Assembly: GCF_028453695.1 (NCBI RefSeq)
Contig: NC_135778.1
Coordinates: 6,644,166-6,708,165 of the forward strand
Direction of reading: 5' to 3'
Source of the DNA: Augochlora pura
Taxonomy: Eukaryota; Arthropoda; Insecta; Hymenoptera; Halictidae
Length of the DNA: 64,000 nt
Shown: positions 37,917-50,399 of the stretch, piece by piece
How positions within the stretch are numbered: position 1 is the stretch's first letter
Layout: each line of letters begins with the position of its first letter
The notes under the pieces: generated by a model
Told to the model about the DNA's origin: nothing
Seen by the model: only the letters and a program-made list of their open reading frames with translations
Databases searched by the model: none
Translations under genes and position numbers: made by a program

Positions 37917-38001
37917 GATTAGTGTACTCGCTAGAGGCGTGCCCGGCAGCCGTGACGAATAGAACGAACGTTAAAATGGTGGAAGGAGATCGCGGATTCA
38001 T
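37917..38001 (-). CDS. Candidate first coding exon with signal peptide (secreted protein)
   Basis: On the minus strand an ATG at 38001-37999 opens 28 codons and one base, ending at a GTGAGT donor. The peptide starts MNPRSPSTI, continues with a hydrophobic core LTFVLFV and ends in a small-residue region TAAGHASS, a textbook eukaryotic signal peptide with likely cleavage after AGHA. It lies on the same strand as, and upstream of, the serine protease exons. It could be that gene's first exon, but intermediate exons are missing and the link is unproven. A 21-base T tract (37877-37897) lies just inside the following intron. The frame also stays open upstream of the ATG, so this start is chosen on the signal-peptide pattern. 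Confidence 0.45.
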
Positions 38002-38138
38002 GGTGTCCGGATCCCCGGTGGAGCTTCGTCGGAGGACAATGGAAAAATGTCGCAGTTGGTTCGTGTATCGGTGGTTTTTTATACGACGCCTGTTACGATC
38101 GCATCCTTCTCGGCGATCGGTCTCGATCCTTGTCTCGC

Positions 38139-38166
38139 CCACCACCACCATCACCACCACCACCAT
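38139..38166. repeat. CAC/CCA trinucleotide microsatellite
   Basis: A run of CACCAC units with one interruption, producing poly-His and poly-Thr open frames that are not taken as genes. Confidence 0.9.
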
Positions 38167-38169
38167 CAG

Positions 38170-39918
38170 GATCGCTCGCGGGTTCAAGCTTCCCAGCCGG
38201 CGGCGTTCCATGACCACCGATACGATTGCCGTGAGTCTCGCGCCGCGCCGGAAACCCAATGATAATGCGAGTACAAAGCCACGACCACGACCACGATCAC
38301 GATCACGACCGCGGCCCCGATGTGACTTCCAAGGTGATTGTTTCGCGCTGAATACGACGAGCGACGCGTGCCTCCCGACGGCTGTTCGGTCAAGGGCCAA
38401 GGGACAGATACGATCACGGTGACTGGCTATCTCGCGATTCGAGATTCAACCGATCGCCGAGGTCGTTCATCGTACACCGGGCATAGCAAACCTGTTCACC
38501 ACTGTTCATCATACTCCGCTCGACTTCTGTCCATGGAACGAAGCACGATGGTGAGATAATAGTACCTCTTATATAATGCTTTCTACGGGGTATAATATTG
38601 TCATCGATTTGATCGCACCTCAAGGGGGTACTCTAGTGCGAAGGCCATCTCATTCTGCTCATCTGAAATCAAAAACGTAGAAGTTTTTTAATTAGTTGAA
38701 ATTTGACTATAGCAGGTAGTAGAGTAAAAGAAAAAAGTTGGTGATTAAAAAAAGATGGCGATACTTTGAAATTCGATCATTGACTTTTGCACTTTTCGTT
38801 GAACCCCGGATGTTGAAAAAATAGAAGAAAATAAAGATCTTTGGTTGAGTCGGAGATTTATTTTTAAAGTGATGTCTTTTAAGAATATACAAAAAAGTAA
38901 ACATTGATTTTTTAACCTTGACAACACATGCCATTAGTGATGGGACTTGTGAATGCCACATTGAATATTACTTTTATTATCATAATACTATTTTTATCAT
39001 TATGATTATCGTTCTACGAAGAAAAGCTACTGGGTTCTCAATTTGAGGGTCTTTAGAAACTCGCTGCAAAGGCACTTGGCTGCAATTAAGAACGCAATTA
39101 AGCATTCTTCAGAATTTACCGATAAAAGACATTTACATAGACGTTTTCGTTTTATGAACTAGATAAATAAAATACTGTACCCGATTTTCCATCATATTTA
39201 TAAATCTGATGTATCTGGATTATTATTATTATTACTATACAATCTCGTCGCGCAGTCGCGTTTTAATAAGATTGGCCCATTCTCAGATAAGACTATCCAA
39301 TTACGTTTCACCGTTTTAGATGAGTGTTTAGATAGGGGCTGTTTATACCGAAAAGATCGCGGTGGCTGCATGAAGGGAACGCGACGGGAATCATGTGTTC
39401 TTTACATCGATCCACCAACGAACGGAACAATTAAAGCTGTTCGTGACGCGTAATCGTGTTTCCCGCGCGCATACGTTCTCCACGACATTGTTATCATCGA
39501 TAAACGGCAATCGGATTATGCTCCTACGACTAATCACTGTGACAGGTGGTCGGGATAATCGTGGGACACGGAAGCTGTTGACCGCGTGTGTGTCCGCCGC
39601 GGCCCGGCGAAACATTAATGGATACAATCTCGTCATTAGACTCTGGTAAAATTGCGCAACGTTTCTTGCGACCGACCACGTACTACACGTATATGGATAC
39701 CGTATGCGCCGTGCGAACACCGAAATTCACAAGAAATTTTAGAAAACCATGGAACCGCTTGTAATGTCCGGTCGTATGCACAATGGAAGTTTTTTCATTG
39801 GTGCAAACGACCAGCTTAATTTACGACCCTCGGTCGACGAAGCTGCACTTATGAATAGAATTAAGGGATCAAACAATTTTGAACGAAAAATTGCCAATGC
39901 TTGAACTATTGTAATTGT
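38170..39918. other. Non-coding region, no supported gene
   Basis: Likely 5' flank of the signal-peptide exon on the left and intergenic sequence on the right. Simple CGACCA/CGATCA runs occur near 38280-38315. Nothing else recognisable. Confidence 0.4.
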
Positions 39919-40240
39919 ATACTAAATTACATTTAACTATACTAAACCACACTAAACTATACTAAACCATACTAAACTATACTAAACTGTACCAAACTAT
40001 AGTCATCTATACTAAACTATACTAAACTACACTAAATTATACTAAACTATACTAAATTAGACTAAACTATACTAAATTATACTAAACTATACTAAACTAC
40101 ACTAAATTGTACTAAATTATACTAAACTATATTAAATTGTACTAAATTATACAAAATTATACTAAACTATACCAAACTGCACTAAACTACGTTAAACTAT
40201 GCTAAACTCAATTAAACTATAGTAAACTGTACTAAACTCA
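39919..40240. repeat. Tandem repeat, 10-bp unit ACTAAACTAT
   Basis: About 30 degenerate copies of ACTAAACTAT cover 320 bases, with a sharp start and end. The array is non-coding in practice. Confidence 0.95.
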
Positions 40241-41165
40241 ATATGTTATTCTAGATTTTACAATTGTTTAAGTATTTCTTACGATCTTTTATACTTCTAA
40301 AATTCGGCAAAAAATGGTAATGAGAGATGTGTGTTGATGCAGTTTAACTGTATTAATGTCGAGAATACTGTTTAAAAAATGTTCATTCAAAATTTGAATT
40401 TCTTACGATATTTTCGATCCATCACCTTAAGGGACCTTGAATGATCGTGAATGACTATGACCATAGAGATCGCGCATTCTATCTCAGAAAGTGAAGATGA
40501 CCTCGACGTCTTTCGTTCGGGGAGCTTACATATACAGGATTTGCATTCAGAATCAATCATTTCGTTGATCATATTCACTCCTTCGCACTCCATATTAATA
40601 CGTTCGTCGATCATATTCAATATTTTGCAAATAAATGTAACCCTATTACAGATCTTATTCACAGTTTTGCAAATTGAATTCACTCTTCTGCAAATTAAGT
40701 TCAGTTATTTGTAATTATTAGCAATGAAATTCATCTTTACTCCAAAAATTGAATAAATCAAATTGAAATATAATTTCGAAAGAGATGGATTTCATTTGCA
40801 GAAATATCAATGAAGTGTACAGGATGATTCAATGAAGCTATTACGAAGCAATAATATCTCCATTATCGTTAACGCTACTCAAAAGTACTAATGGAACAGA
40901 TTGTACGGTTGAAAGAGACGAATACTGCAGCGGAAATTTATTTCCATTTCCATTTACGCAATGGAAATAATTTCTTTCTAAAGATCATATTTTTAGAGAT
41001 TTCAAGATTATCTGATGGTTTTTATAAAAATGAAATTGCATATTTCTATCATTATACCATGATAGCTAAGATCAAGTCGAATCCAATGTCCCATAATAAC
41101 ATGACCATTTCCCGCACCAATTCGTCCATTTCACGTTCGTCGCAACGTGGGCAGAGCGAGTCGCC

Positions 41166-41594
41166 TTATCCCTTCCGGTACGAGCACTGTTCGCCGTGAC
41201 ACTCTCACTATACAAGGCGCCACGCTGAAAATTCGAATAAGCGTTCGATAAAAACTGTACTTAATAAAACAGTGTTTCTTTTAACCCTTTGCACTCTGCA
41301 TTTTATTTCAATTTCGTTACAAACAGCTCCCAACATCTATTTATTTGAACATGAAATAATATCGAGTGGGACTCGACAATGGAGCTCCTGAGATAAAAAC
41401 TAATGTCGAGTCATACTTGACATAGGTGTGCAAAGGGTTAAACAAAAATGTTGGTTCCGGCTTTAATATTAAGAGATATAAGAATCTGTTATTTACACCG
41501 GTCATCGCATGTACGCCGGATATATCCGGCGCTCGTTTATACCGGTCGTCGCATGAGCGCCGAATATATCCGGCACTCGTACCGAAAGGGTTAA
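41166..41594. repeat. TTAA-type element with GGTACGAG ends and nested element
   Basis: The left end CCCTTCCGGTACGAGC and right end GCACTCGTACCGAAAGGGTTAA form an inverted pair. The subterminal block with the palindrome appears twice in tandem (about 41502-41544 and 41545-41585), once as GCCGGATATATCCGGC and once with one change. The nested element lies at 41281-41441. Confidence 0.8.
41281..41441. repeat. Nested TTAA-flanked element, CCCTTTGCAC ends
   Basis: This 161-bp insertion has perfect TTAA on both sides and a 10-bp terminal inverted repeat CCCTTTGCAC. The interior contains CGAGTGGGACTCG, an inverted repeat similar to that in the CCCCTTGCACT elements. Confidence 0.85.
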
Positions 41595-41599
41595 GCACT

Positions 41600-42120
41600 T
41601 TCCACGAGTCGTATATGCTGCCGTCCTAGCGTGGTCGGTTTCAAGAGAACGCGGGAGCCCGTAGTCACGGAGATGTCCCATGCGGAAAGCAACACATCGC
41701 GGTAAGATCTTAGCGCGCCGTTCCTCTGCGAGTCCGCTGACCCGTTGACGACGTTGTAGGTTCAGGGTTTCGTGGTTCTGGGTGCCAGCGGACGGCAGAA
41801 GATCGACGGCGATGACCAGAGTAGAAGAGGGATTACGTAGTCTCGGTCTATAAATTCGCAGATGCATCCATCATCCTGGCGCTGCTCCGTGCTGTTGCTG
41901 TTAGCTTCCACTTGTAGTCATCGTTGTCTCGAAGCTCGCGTTGTAGGTCGTTGCCGCCCGGGGTCACCAATCTTGCAGCACTGTAAGTAATGGAGGAGAG
42001 AAGGAAAAGAAGGAGGGCTTTCCGTTCTCGGTTTGCTAGGGGACTCCTCAATAACGTTATCTAGCAAGTCCTGTGTTGGTCGCGCAAGTATTGGAAGGAT
42101 AGCTATGGGCGGTATGTACA
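41600..42120 (-). mobile_element. Possible LTR-retrotransposon leader fragment with primer binding site
   Basis: On minus, TGGTGACCCCGGGCGG (41969-41954) resembles a tRNA primer binding site as found just after the 5' LTR in insect LTR elements. It is preceded by sequence ending TTACTTACA, which could be an LTR end, with a possible LTR start TGTACATACC at 42120. The downstream sequence has open but unidentified frames and is cut off at the TTAA element at 41594. No gag or pol similarity was recognised, and the LTR limits are guesses. Confidence 0.3.
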
Positions 42121-42977
42121 GAGTGTTAGAGAAAGCGGTTCAAGACTTTCAGGATTTATAATACTTATCAACAGGAGTAAGAAATTACCATTTTCCATCG
42201 AAAGGATTCACTTTTGGACCCATGTCGATTCGACACATGGAATACTTTTTTGTGAGTGCTACAAATCCTTAGGTCTTCAACCACTTTATTTTAATATCCT
42301 GTATGTAGAATTCTGGGTGAAAGGGCATCCCCCCTCCGTCCTACGAGACTCGGAACCGCGTCCTCGCTCCTCGTAGCTGATCGACTTCCTCAATCGCTCA
42401 TAGAACCCTCTTGTTTTAACCAATCTTTATACGTGTTATTTATGGACGTTCTGACCCTCACGTATACACAGTGTGACGATTAATTTTTAAGATTGGCGCT
42501 ATATCTAAGGTCAGTCATTTATCTGTGTAAATACATCTAGGTTCATGCTAATCGAATGGTAAATGGAAACGGTATATGATAATACAACAATTGTAAATGA
42601 TAAATGACAATATAATAATTACGTCAACAATTTAATAGGTAATCTATAGTCACGTCTCTAGCTCGACAACGCGTTCCAAGATGATTGAAATCGAAGAGAT
42701 CGCCCTGGCTCAGAAGGATTATCATGAAAGATTGCTTTTTGTCGGCAGTTGGCTGCTGCGCCCGTTCGTTTGATCGTCGCATCGGACAAAAGGGTGATCA
42801 ACTGGACGAGGAAGCCTTGCGGATCGCGACGTGCGCAGACACGCGTGCACGTGCATATGCCAGCAATGCGCCACGGGGAATATGAAAGCGAGAGTCACTC
42901 GGCTGCCTGTTACTCCATCCACGTTCTGCTGAACTTGACCTACTCTTTGTCTCGCTAGTACACCGCTCGTTCCGCTT

Positions 42978-43042
42978 CTGTCTCTCCGTCTCTCTCCCTC
43001 TCCCTTTCTCTCTCTCTTTCTCTCTCTCTCCCTCTCTCTTTT
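42978..43042. repeat. CT-rich microsatellite
   Basis: CTCTCTCC and TCTCTT repeats, which generate an Arg/Glu-rich open frame on the other strand. Confidence 0.85.
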
Positions 43043-43711
43043 GCGGTCGCCCACGAAACGCTCTACGCCGCGCCGTCCTCTTTGTCTCTCGGTCGGAAGT
43101 TCACCTTCGCCGTGAGCAATCGGCTCGAGCTAACCTGATCCCGGCAGGTACACCGCGAAATATTTCTGCAGCTGCTTAACCGGGTCAAGTTTGTCCCTAG
43201 ACGATCGAAGAGGCCGGGACACGGTGTGGCGTCGTTGTCCCGATCACCACGGACGCGGAACTGATAACGGGTTCTTTGCGGTTGATTCACCGTGTCGCCG
43301 GTCTTCTCACCTGCGCCCGTATATTTGTATTCCTTTTCCTCGGTTCGGCTCTGTGCGGGGCTCGGCTCTCGGCGAGGTCTGCGCGGCGAAAGTGAATGCT
43401 GATTATTTTCGGGCGAGGTTCAGTGAACCACGCGAGATAGAGTTTGACTGAGGATGGAAATTGAAAATTTGATTGCTCGAATTTTCTAGAAGTACTGATA
43501 CAATGTTCGGTACATTTTAGTGGATCTTATTTAATGTTGTACTTTAAATAAAATCTAGTAATTATTTTATGATGTAACAGTATTTTGAATATAATTTTAT
43601 GTAACCTTTTCTTCGCGGCAAAATGACCGGTTTCTCATTCTAAAATTATTATATCAGTTAAATTATCATGTAGATTAATTTCATGTAAAGTTATTGTATA
43701 AATTACATAAT

Positions 43712-43910
43712 TTAACACGTTCGTCGCCACGTCACCCATATCTGGGTGACATTAATTTCTGACCAATTTTGAAAATTTATTTTTACTGCAATATATTCGA
43801 GCAACATGAATTCGACATAAATGTTAACTTTTTAGTTTTATTTTAATTAATTAAATTGCTTTGATTATGTGGGGATTTTAGTGTCTAATTGTCGGCGTTG
43901 AACGTGTTAA
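43712..43910. repeat. TTAA-flanked MITE-like element with CACGTTC ends
   Basis: This 199-bp element has perfect TTAA at both sides. The left end is TTAACACGTTCGTCGCC and the right end complemented is TTAACACGTTCAACGCC. It contains the near-palindrome CACCCATATCTGGGTG at 43732-43747. Confidence 0.85.
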
Positions 43911-46900
43911 ACAACTACCATAACAAAAATTGTACAACATGTAAGTAGATCGGATCTTTTCACTTGTCTCATGCGATGTACACTAATCAATTTTATTGTT
44001 CGACGGGTTTAGTGTCGAGGAAAATAAAGAATAACAACGAGGGTTTGGTCGTTGATACCAAAGTTCGAAGTTTGCGCAAGGTCCCCCCCGGTCGTTTAGC
44101 GTTAAATAATGGAAGGACGGTTAAATATTTGAACGGCTATAATTTTAGTCTGACATTGGTCGCGTCACCCATACTGTTGTGAGGTCGAAGGCCCAGTCTC
44201 CGAACGGGGTGTCACTGACACCGCAAGGCCGACCAGCCGAAATTTCGTACAGTGCACTCGCGATAAGCGGCCTTGACTACCCACGGATAACCAACATCTA
44301 TAATCGTTGACCTACACACAGAAATTTCTGCTCGAAATTCGTTTCGAACCATGACAACAATTATTCAGCAACACGTTCGCCATTAGCATTACGTACTGCG
44401 ATGACCACGATCCCATACTTTGCTTATAGGAGACCAAATTCATATTGTGCATACTAATAGTATAATAAATATAGTAAAATAGTAAAATATGACGAAGACT
44501 AGAGTACAATTCAAACAAGAAGGTAAGTACATCAAACGCACATGGTAAAAAGTAAAAGATTGTTTAATAGATACGAAAATACGTAAAAAGAAGAAGAGAT
44601 ATAACAAGTAAAAAAATACAGTAAAATTAGTTCACATAAATGGAATTAGAACCAATAAATAGAATAGATCCATGTGCCTCTGGTAAACTATTCATCGATG
44701 CGTTAAAAAGTGTTACGCAATTTCCACCTCATCGCTGATCATTTTCGAATTGACGGAACGCCAAAAATTTGTCTCTCCCGATAGGTTGTTTGATTCTGTT
44801 ACGGAACAGAGACAATCTTGGTCGAAGGGGTCGCCTCAAACCTAAACCGTGGAAAAACGTCGGCCTTGTAGCGTGAATCGAATTGGAGAAGTCGGGAAAG
44901 CTCGGCTGCTCGATAAAAAGTATCAATGGCGGGCATAGAGTGTCGTGAATCGGGTTACACCGTTGAACCAAGTGGCGAGTAAAACTTGTCTGGTTCGCGA
45001 CAGTATGGGCAGACCAATCACAGCCCAATTCATGGCGAAGAAAATTGAGTTTCATTGAAGTCGACAGCGGAATCACGCGGCGATGTCGCCTTTTGTTTAC
45101 TTAGGCTATTTTCAACTACGAAATCGCTCAAACCATCTGGAATTTCTTGAGTGAGATTCTCTTGCACCAAGTTTGAGAAATCAAATTATAACATTTTAAA
45201 AATATCCACCTAAACGTTATCAGACATATTATACTTCCACCATTCTAAGGCTTTGTTAATTTAAAATCCTGAGTGAATAGGTAAGGGTAAGGGTAAACTG
45301 AAACCCTGTGTATAACAATTAGCATTTGAACTTAATTTCTAATATCTATTGAACAATTTTTAATTTTACTTTTCTGCACAGTATATTTTCAATTTTTCTT
45401 TATTATACATGTGAAAAGTTATGAAATTCCTTTTTACGAAACTGCATTTACGACTGCATACGTGACAACAAATTATTAGCAATAGTTTTATTGCGGTGAA
45501 CGTTGGTACATATTTCTACGCGCTACAGCAGACGGAGCATTAGTCAACGATGTAATTACGGTTTTCGTTTGAATTACTAACAAGAAAGAATCGGAAAGTA
45601 ATTTGTGCTCCCAAAGGGTTTCATATCGGCGCCGACCTAATCGCACTCAGAAACTACGGTCCTCTGTAATCGCGTTACACGCGTATCCATTTCATTCCAT
45701 CGCCGGTGCCCCGTACGTAAACGTAAAACGTATTATCGTCTAATTATAAGTTTCCATTAACTTCGGCGAAGTGAACGGGAACGGTGCTAACGGAGTTCCG
45801 GGGGCGGCGTACCGCGGAGTCTGACGAAATAACAAGGCGCGACACAGTGATACAATTATCAATAGAATCCATTTAATATGTAATTTGATTGTCGTCGCTC
45901 GCGGGCTCCCGCCAGTCGGTCCCGTTCTATTTTCTACCGGCGTATGATACGATTTCGTCAAGTTCAGTTCCGTATCAAAGCGGTCTTCTGCGGGGAGCAC
46001 GTTTTTAGTGCGGCGGCTTTCGTTTGTGCTCTCGCGTGCCGAAAGAATAAAAAAAAGCGAGGGTACGTTGCGCGATGTTTTTCTTCTTCGTTTAACAGCA
46101 CGAAGTTAATATGTCTGTATAACAACGTTTTGGATTCAAAGACCGTAGCGTCCATCTGGTGTGCCACGTTCCGAAATATACGAGTCCGGTTCGTGGTGAT
46201 ACTGTTTTACACTTTGATATAATAGACTGTGACGTGTATCTTAATGGTAAGAGAAAGATGACAAATACAAATTGTCCGAAAAGTGACTCAAAATCTGAAA
46301 ATGAAAGGTACCTGAAGTTATTTGGAGTAACTCATTCTTTATAACATACGCAACCCGCGGCCTTGTTTACCATATGAGTTATCAACGAAAACTAGCGATT
46401 AAAATTAAACTAGTATTAGAATTAAACTATTAAATTAGAAACTAGTCGCTATGAGTACGTGCAAAGTTTTTCTTAACGAGTGTTAAAAGAAGATAATAGT
46501 GCCGAGTAAAATATATTTTGCTTGCAAACAAAATAGCGACACTGGATTACGTTTCTCTTGAAATATAAAAAGTTTCCCGTGAACAATATTTTTAAATATC
46601 GGATAGCTCCGGGGATAATCGCATGTAGTGATTAAAATGAGACACCTAGTTCGTGTCAGAGAAAATAACAGCGAACGATTCGAACGGTGTGATACAACGC
46701 GCAACGATGTACAGGCACCGTGTTCTATGCGTTCGTCGAAAAATCGAGTTTCATGCGTTGTTGGTCGCAATTTATTCATTGATTTCGGCGAGCCGTCTCG
46801 CAAAAAAGCGGCGCAAGAATTTTTTAACGAGTAAATCGAGAGAAAGAGACCGCAAAGCTTTTTGATAGTCCACGCGCGGGTGCGAGCTTTTGTCGGCGTC

Positions 46901-48340
46901 CCGGGTCACGGCAATCATGTGCTCGTGATTAACTGGATATGCATGGGTATTTCCTGCGGATATCAGTTTATCTTGCCAACAATATCGTGGCCAATAAAAA
47001 AGTCGGATATCCACGTGATCGCTGCTATCATTCTCTAAATTAAAATTTCCACAATTTCGGGCGCAGCGCGGCATGTCTTTATTAACTTTTTAAAGAAGAA
47101 ATTCTCGAAGAAAAATGTCGAAGCGTTTTATTGCCATGTGAAATACCAATATTGTTAAACGATAGAGGCATAAAACTAATAATACAAATTTTTTGAAAAT
47201 TTATTTATTCTTGCAAGTATTCAACTTAGTTTTATAATTATATGTTTACTTTTTATATTTTTTTTCATTATGTAGAAAACATTTTATGGTAGATCCGAAG
47301 GTTTTGTATTTTGATGTTTATTTTTTATATTTAATAATTTTTATATTTATTATTTATATACTCCACTCTAATATACAGGATTTACACATTACGCGCACGT
47401 TATGTCAATTATTTTATACGATTCGCGTTACCACATTTTCAATCGAATAAGTTATTCGTGATTTTCGTTTTTCAGAAGATAGGTTCGCTTGACGTGCCGA
47501 GGATCCTTCGGAAGCCTTTCAACGGGCGAGTTACAGCGAATAATTACTCGGATAAAAGTCGAGTCGTCAGAAGGGTAAATTAAATTAGCCGTTGCACGAG
47601 TTTCCAGCCCGAAGGAAATTCTTTTTTTTCCCCTCGGTGAACCGCAGCCTTGGAGCGCAGCAAAAAGCGTTTACCTTGAACACAGAGAGTGATGGAAGTA
47701 CAATCCTGGCTGAGAATGGACTGGTACGTGCCATTACGTGCATAGATGAAATGTCAGGACATGCCGTAAATTTCTTTTTTATTAAGCATCCGGAACCTCG
47801 GCTGGAATTCATTTTAACCAGAGACCGTAGCTATTTTAACCAAAATGAACAAAATGTGTAGGACGAGAGGCATCTTCTCGACTACGATGTCGAATATTAT
47901 GATTAAAAGTAAGAAGTAATGAAAAATTCTTTCGGTATTTATACGGGATAGGGGCCACAACAACGATTTTAATTACCTTGAAATATGTTGCCTACACATT
48001 TTCATATATGATATACAGGTTTTAATGTTTAAACTTTGTCAGTATATCCTACGATACTAAACAAGAAACAATGTTATCTAACATAGATTACTTAAGGCTT
48101 GATTAAACAGTTGTAACAAAAATACGGAATACAAATGGGATAGTAATCGATTTGCTAACTACAAGCATTGGCTCGAATAGATCGATGTATTTACTACTTG
48201 ACATCACCGTTCACTACTACTAGCTATTATATTAAAGTAGTTACTACATTATAGTAGTAATCACTGTTTTCATAAACACACACAAGTTAAATATTGTTGA
48301 TATATTTCTGTTAATATTCGCACTAACAGCAAGTCGATTA
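43911..48340. other. Non-coding region, no supported gene
   Basis: Only short frames without recognised similarity are seen. The minus frame at 44729-45076 (115 codons) has no family match that I can name. Confidence 0.4.
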
Positions 48341-48343
48341 CTA

Positions 48344-48366
48344 TTAGGTTGGTGCATATGAAATGT
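48344..48366 (+). mobile_element. Mariner-like terminal sequence
   Basis: TTAGGTTGGTGCATATGAAA preceded by TA is the form of a mariner terminal inverted repeat in insects. A similar sequence in the same orientation starts at 49130 (TTAGGTTGGTACATATGAAT), also after TA. No opposite end or transposase frame was found, so these are fragments. Confidence 0.45.
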
Positions 48367-48556
48367 CGAATGTTTACGTAAATATATAAAACTGTATATC
48401 TTTTTTCAAAAGTTGTTGATTCAATAAAAATATGCCCCGTTTGCTTTACTACACCCTTTTCAACAAGATATCAATACAGAAATGCCTGTATTAAACAAAT
48501 TCTGATCTTTAGAATTAATGAACTCTGATATAGAATATTTCAGACTGTCTTCATTT

Positions 48557-48670
48557 ATATCCCTTTGCAGACGGCGGCGCTCGACGGGCGAGCTTCGCTG
48601 TGGACGACGTGTATTGGAGCGCGCAGTATTTTGGGCGGATATATCCGCCAGCCGTCCGCTAAGGGATATA
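48557..48670. repeat. Short GC-rich inverted-repeat element
   Basis: The left end TATATCCCTTTGCAGACGGC and the right end complemented TATATCCCTTAGCGGACGGC match at 18 of 20 positions. The interior has GGCGGATATATCCGCC, a palindrome related in its centre to that of the GGTACGAG elements. The element is about 114 bp and has no ORF. Confidence 0.75.
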
Positions 48671-50238
48671 CTATTTAGTCCGTAAAGGCTCGGGCAGATT
48701 TTGAGCAGTTTTAGGACGGTGTTGCCATTACACGTTGTCCGGCTGAGGAATGTGACAGCGACCTGTCATAAATAATGTCGGGATTAAGAGAAATAGAACG
48801 AACCCCAGCATGAAAAACGTAAACACTTGAGTTTTTCTTCTCTGACGTCAGCGACAAGACGTTGCCAGTAGGTTCGCCCTCGGCGCGTGGCTGTTCCATT
48901 GCCCACCGCGCGAAGCATGTTAAACAGCTCTGAATTGTACGATTCCAAATCGACACTAGTTACAACGATAATCACGCGCTCGCATTTCACCGCATTTTCG
49001 TAACTTCCCCATTACCTCTCGGACGTTAGAGACTGTTAACCCTTTGCGCTCGAAACCACTTTCACTGGAAATCTGAAATAAATCTTCTGGCTTATAGTAT
49101 TTCTAACTTATGCGATAAAGTGCATTTTATTAGGTTGGTACATATGAATACTGTATACTATTTATTCTGCATGATCACTATATACTATTTAGCCCGTAAA
49201 AACTGTTCTAAATGTTTAAAATAGCGAAAGTCGCTTGGCGAAAGATCTATATTTTATAAAATTTTATATTTTACTTCATTTAATTTCGCAATTGCTAATA
49301 TGCAATAAACGTACACTAAAAACACTACACTCAAGAAACAAGTAGGTACTTACGTATATGACCCTCTAGGTATACCTTGGAGTATTCTAACGCTGACACA
49401 TTTTTCATTCAAAGTTCAATAAAACGCCGATCGAAAGTCGTATATCAAGATTTAAGAGGTCGTTGTAAAGAAGAGACTTCAATCTTAAAGCCCATGGTTA
49501 TATCGATCATGGAAAATATTGTTCGCTGTCTGCGAAACGTTTGAATTCGTAAAATTTTCGAAATGAAAAATTATCTTCACTTCTCTATTTGTTATTATGA
49601 TGATATTAAAGATCTTAGGGAAAAGAAGATTCATGACTGCGGTTCGCGAGTTTAGTGGATTAAAAATGTGGCCGATCATTGCACCGTGTGCACAGGATTA
49701 TGACAGCGTAAATATCAACAATTGAATAGTTTTCAATAAAGATTTTTAAGAACCAATTTATTTTTGAAACAATGATAACTAGTAATAACAATAATAATAT
49801 TAATATATAATATAGAAACAATATTCATTTTTAGACGATATAATTAATACAGAATTTTTAATTTAATTATTGCAATTACATTTCAAATTATCAATAATTC
49901 CTGCAATACCAAATGATTCATTTAAATTGTAATAACACATCATGCACTGTAATAATTGCGCTACAAATAATAACTATTCTTTACTTTTAATATGAAATTC
50001 CATCGTCCAGGTTAATTATAATGACTGGTATACTAAAGGCGACAGGTCAACTTTGAAATCAATTGATCGTGCAGATCTTGATAGATCGTAAAATCCAATT
50101 GGAGAAAGGAATATATCATGATTTTATCCAAGTATATTATTTATAATTCAAATCGTGATAATTGCGTCAACTAATGGAAGAGTTTTATCCTTTATTTTCT
50201 CAATTATTCGTTAAGATAATTATATGGAATATTTATTT

Positions 50239-50362
50239 ATGTGGATATAATGTAGATATAAATATAGATATTTATGTGGATAAAAATGTAGATTTTTATA
50301 TGGATATAAATGTAGACTTTTATATGGATATAAATGTAGATTTTTATATGAATATTTATAAG
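50239..50362. repeat. Tandem repeat, 24-bp unit
   Basis: About five copies of TGTAGATTTTTATATGGATA with a short spacer. The unit length is a multiple of three, so it makes open frames on both strands with an 8-residue period (NVDFYMDI). Regarded as a simple repeat, not a gene. Confidence 0.85.
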
Positions 50363-50399
50363 GACTGAATTTTTACAGAATGGTGTCATACGCAAATAA

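Noticed and set aside
37922..38422. Long overlapping open frames on both strands (about 165 codons each)
   Set aside because: They are driven by CAC and CGACCA simple repeats. Only the minus-strand signal-peptide exon at 37917-38001 is retained.
40387..40714. Overlapping frames on both strands near 40.4-40.7 kb
   Set aside because: They arise from short degenerate TTTGCAAAT/ATTCA-type repeats and show no domain.
42861..42872. Minus-strand V-A-H-C, resembling a protease His-site motif
   Set aside because: The surrounding residues show no trypsin-fold similarity and the frame is dominated by a CT microsatellite.
44729..45076. 115-codon minus frame considered as a transposase remnant
   Set aside because: No catalytic motif or flanking inverted repeat could be identified.
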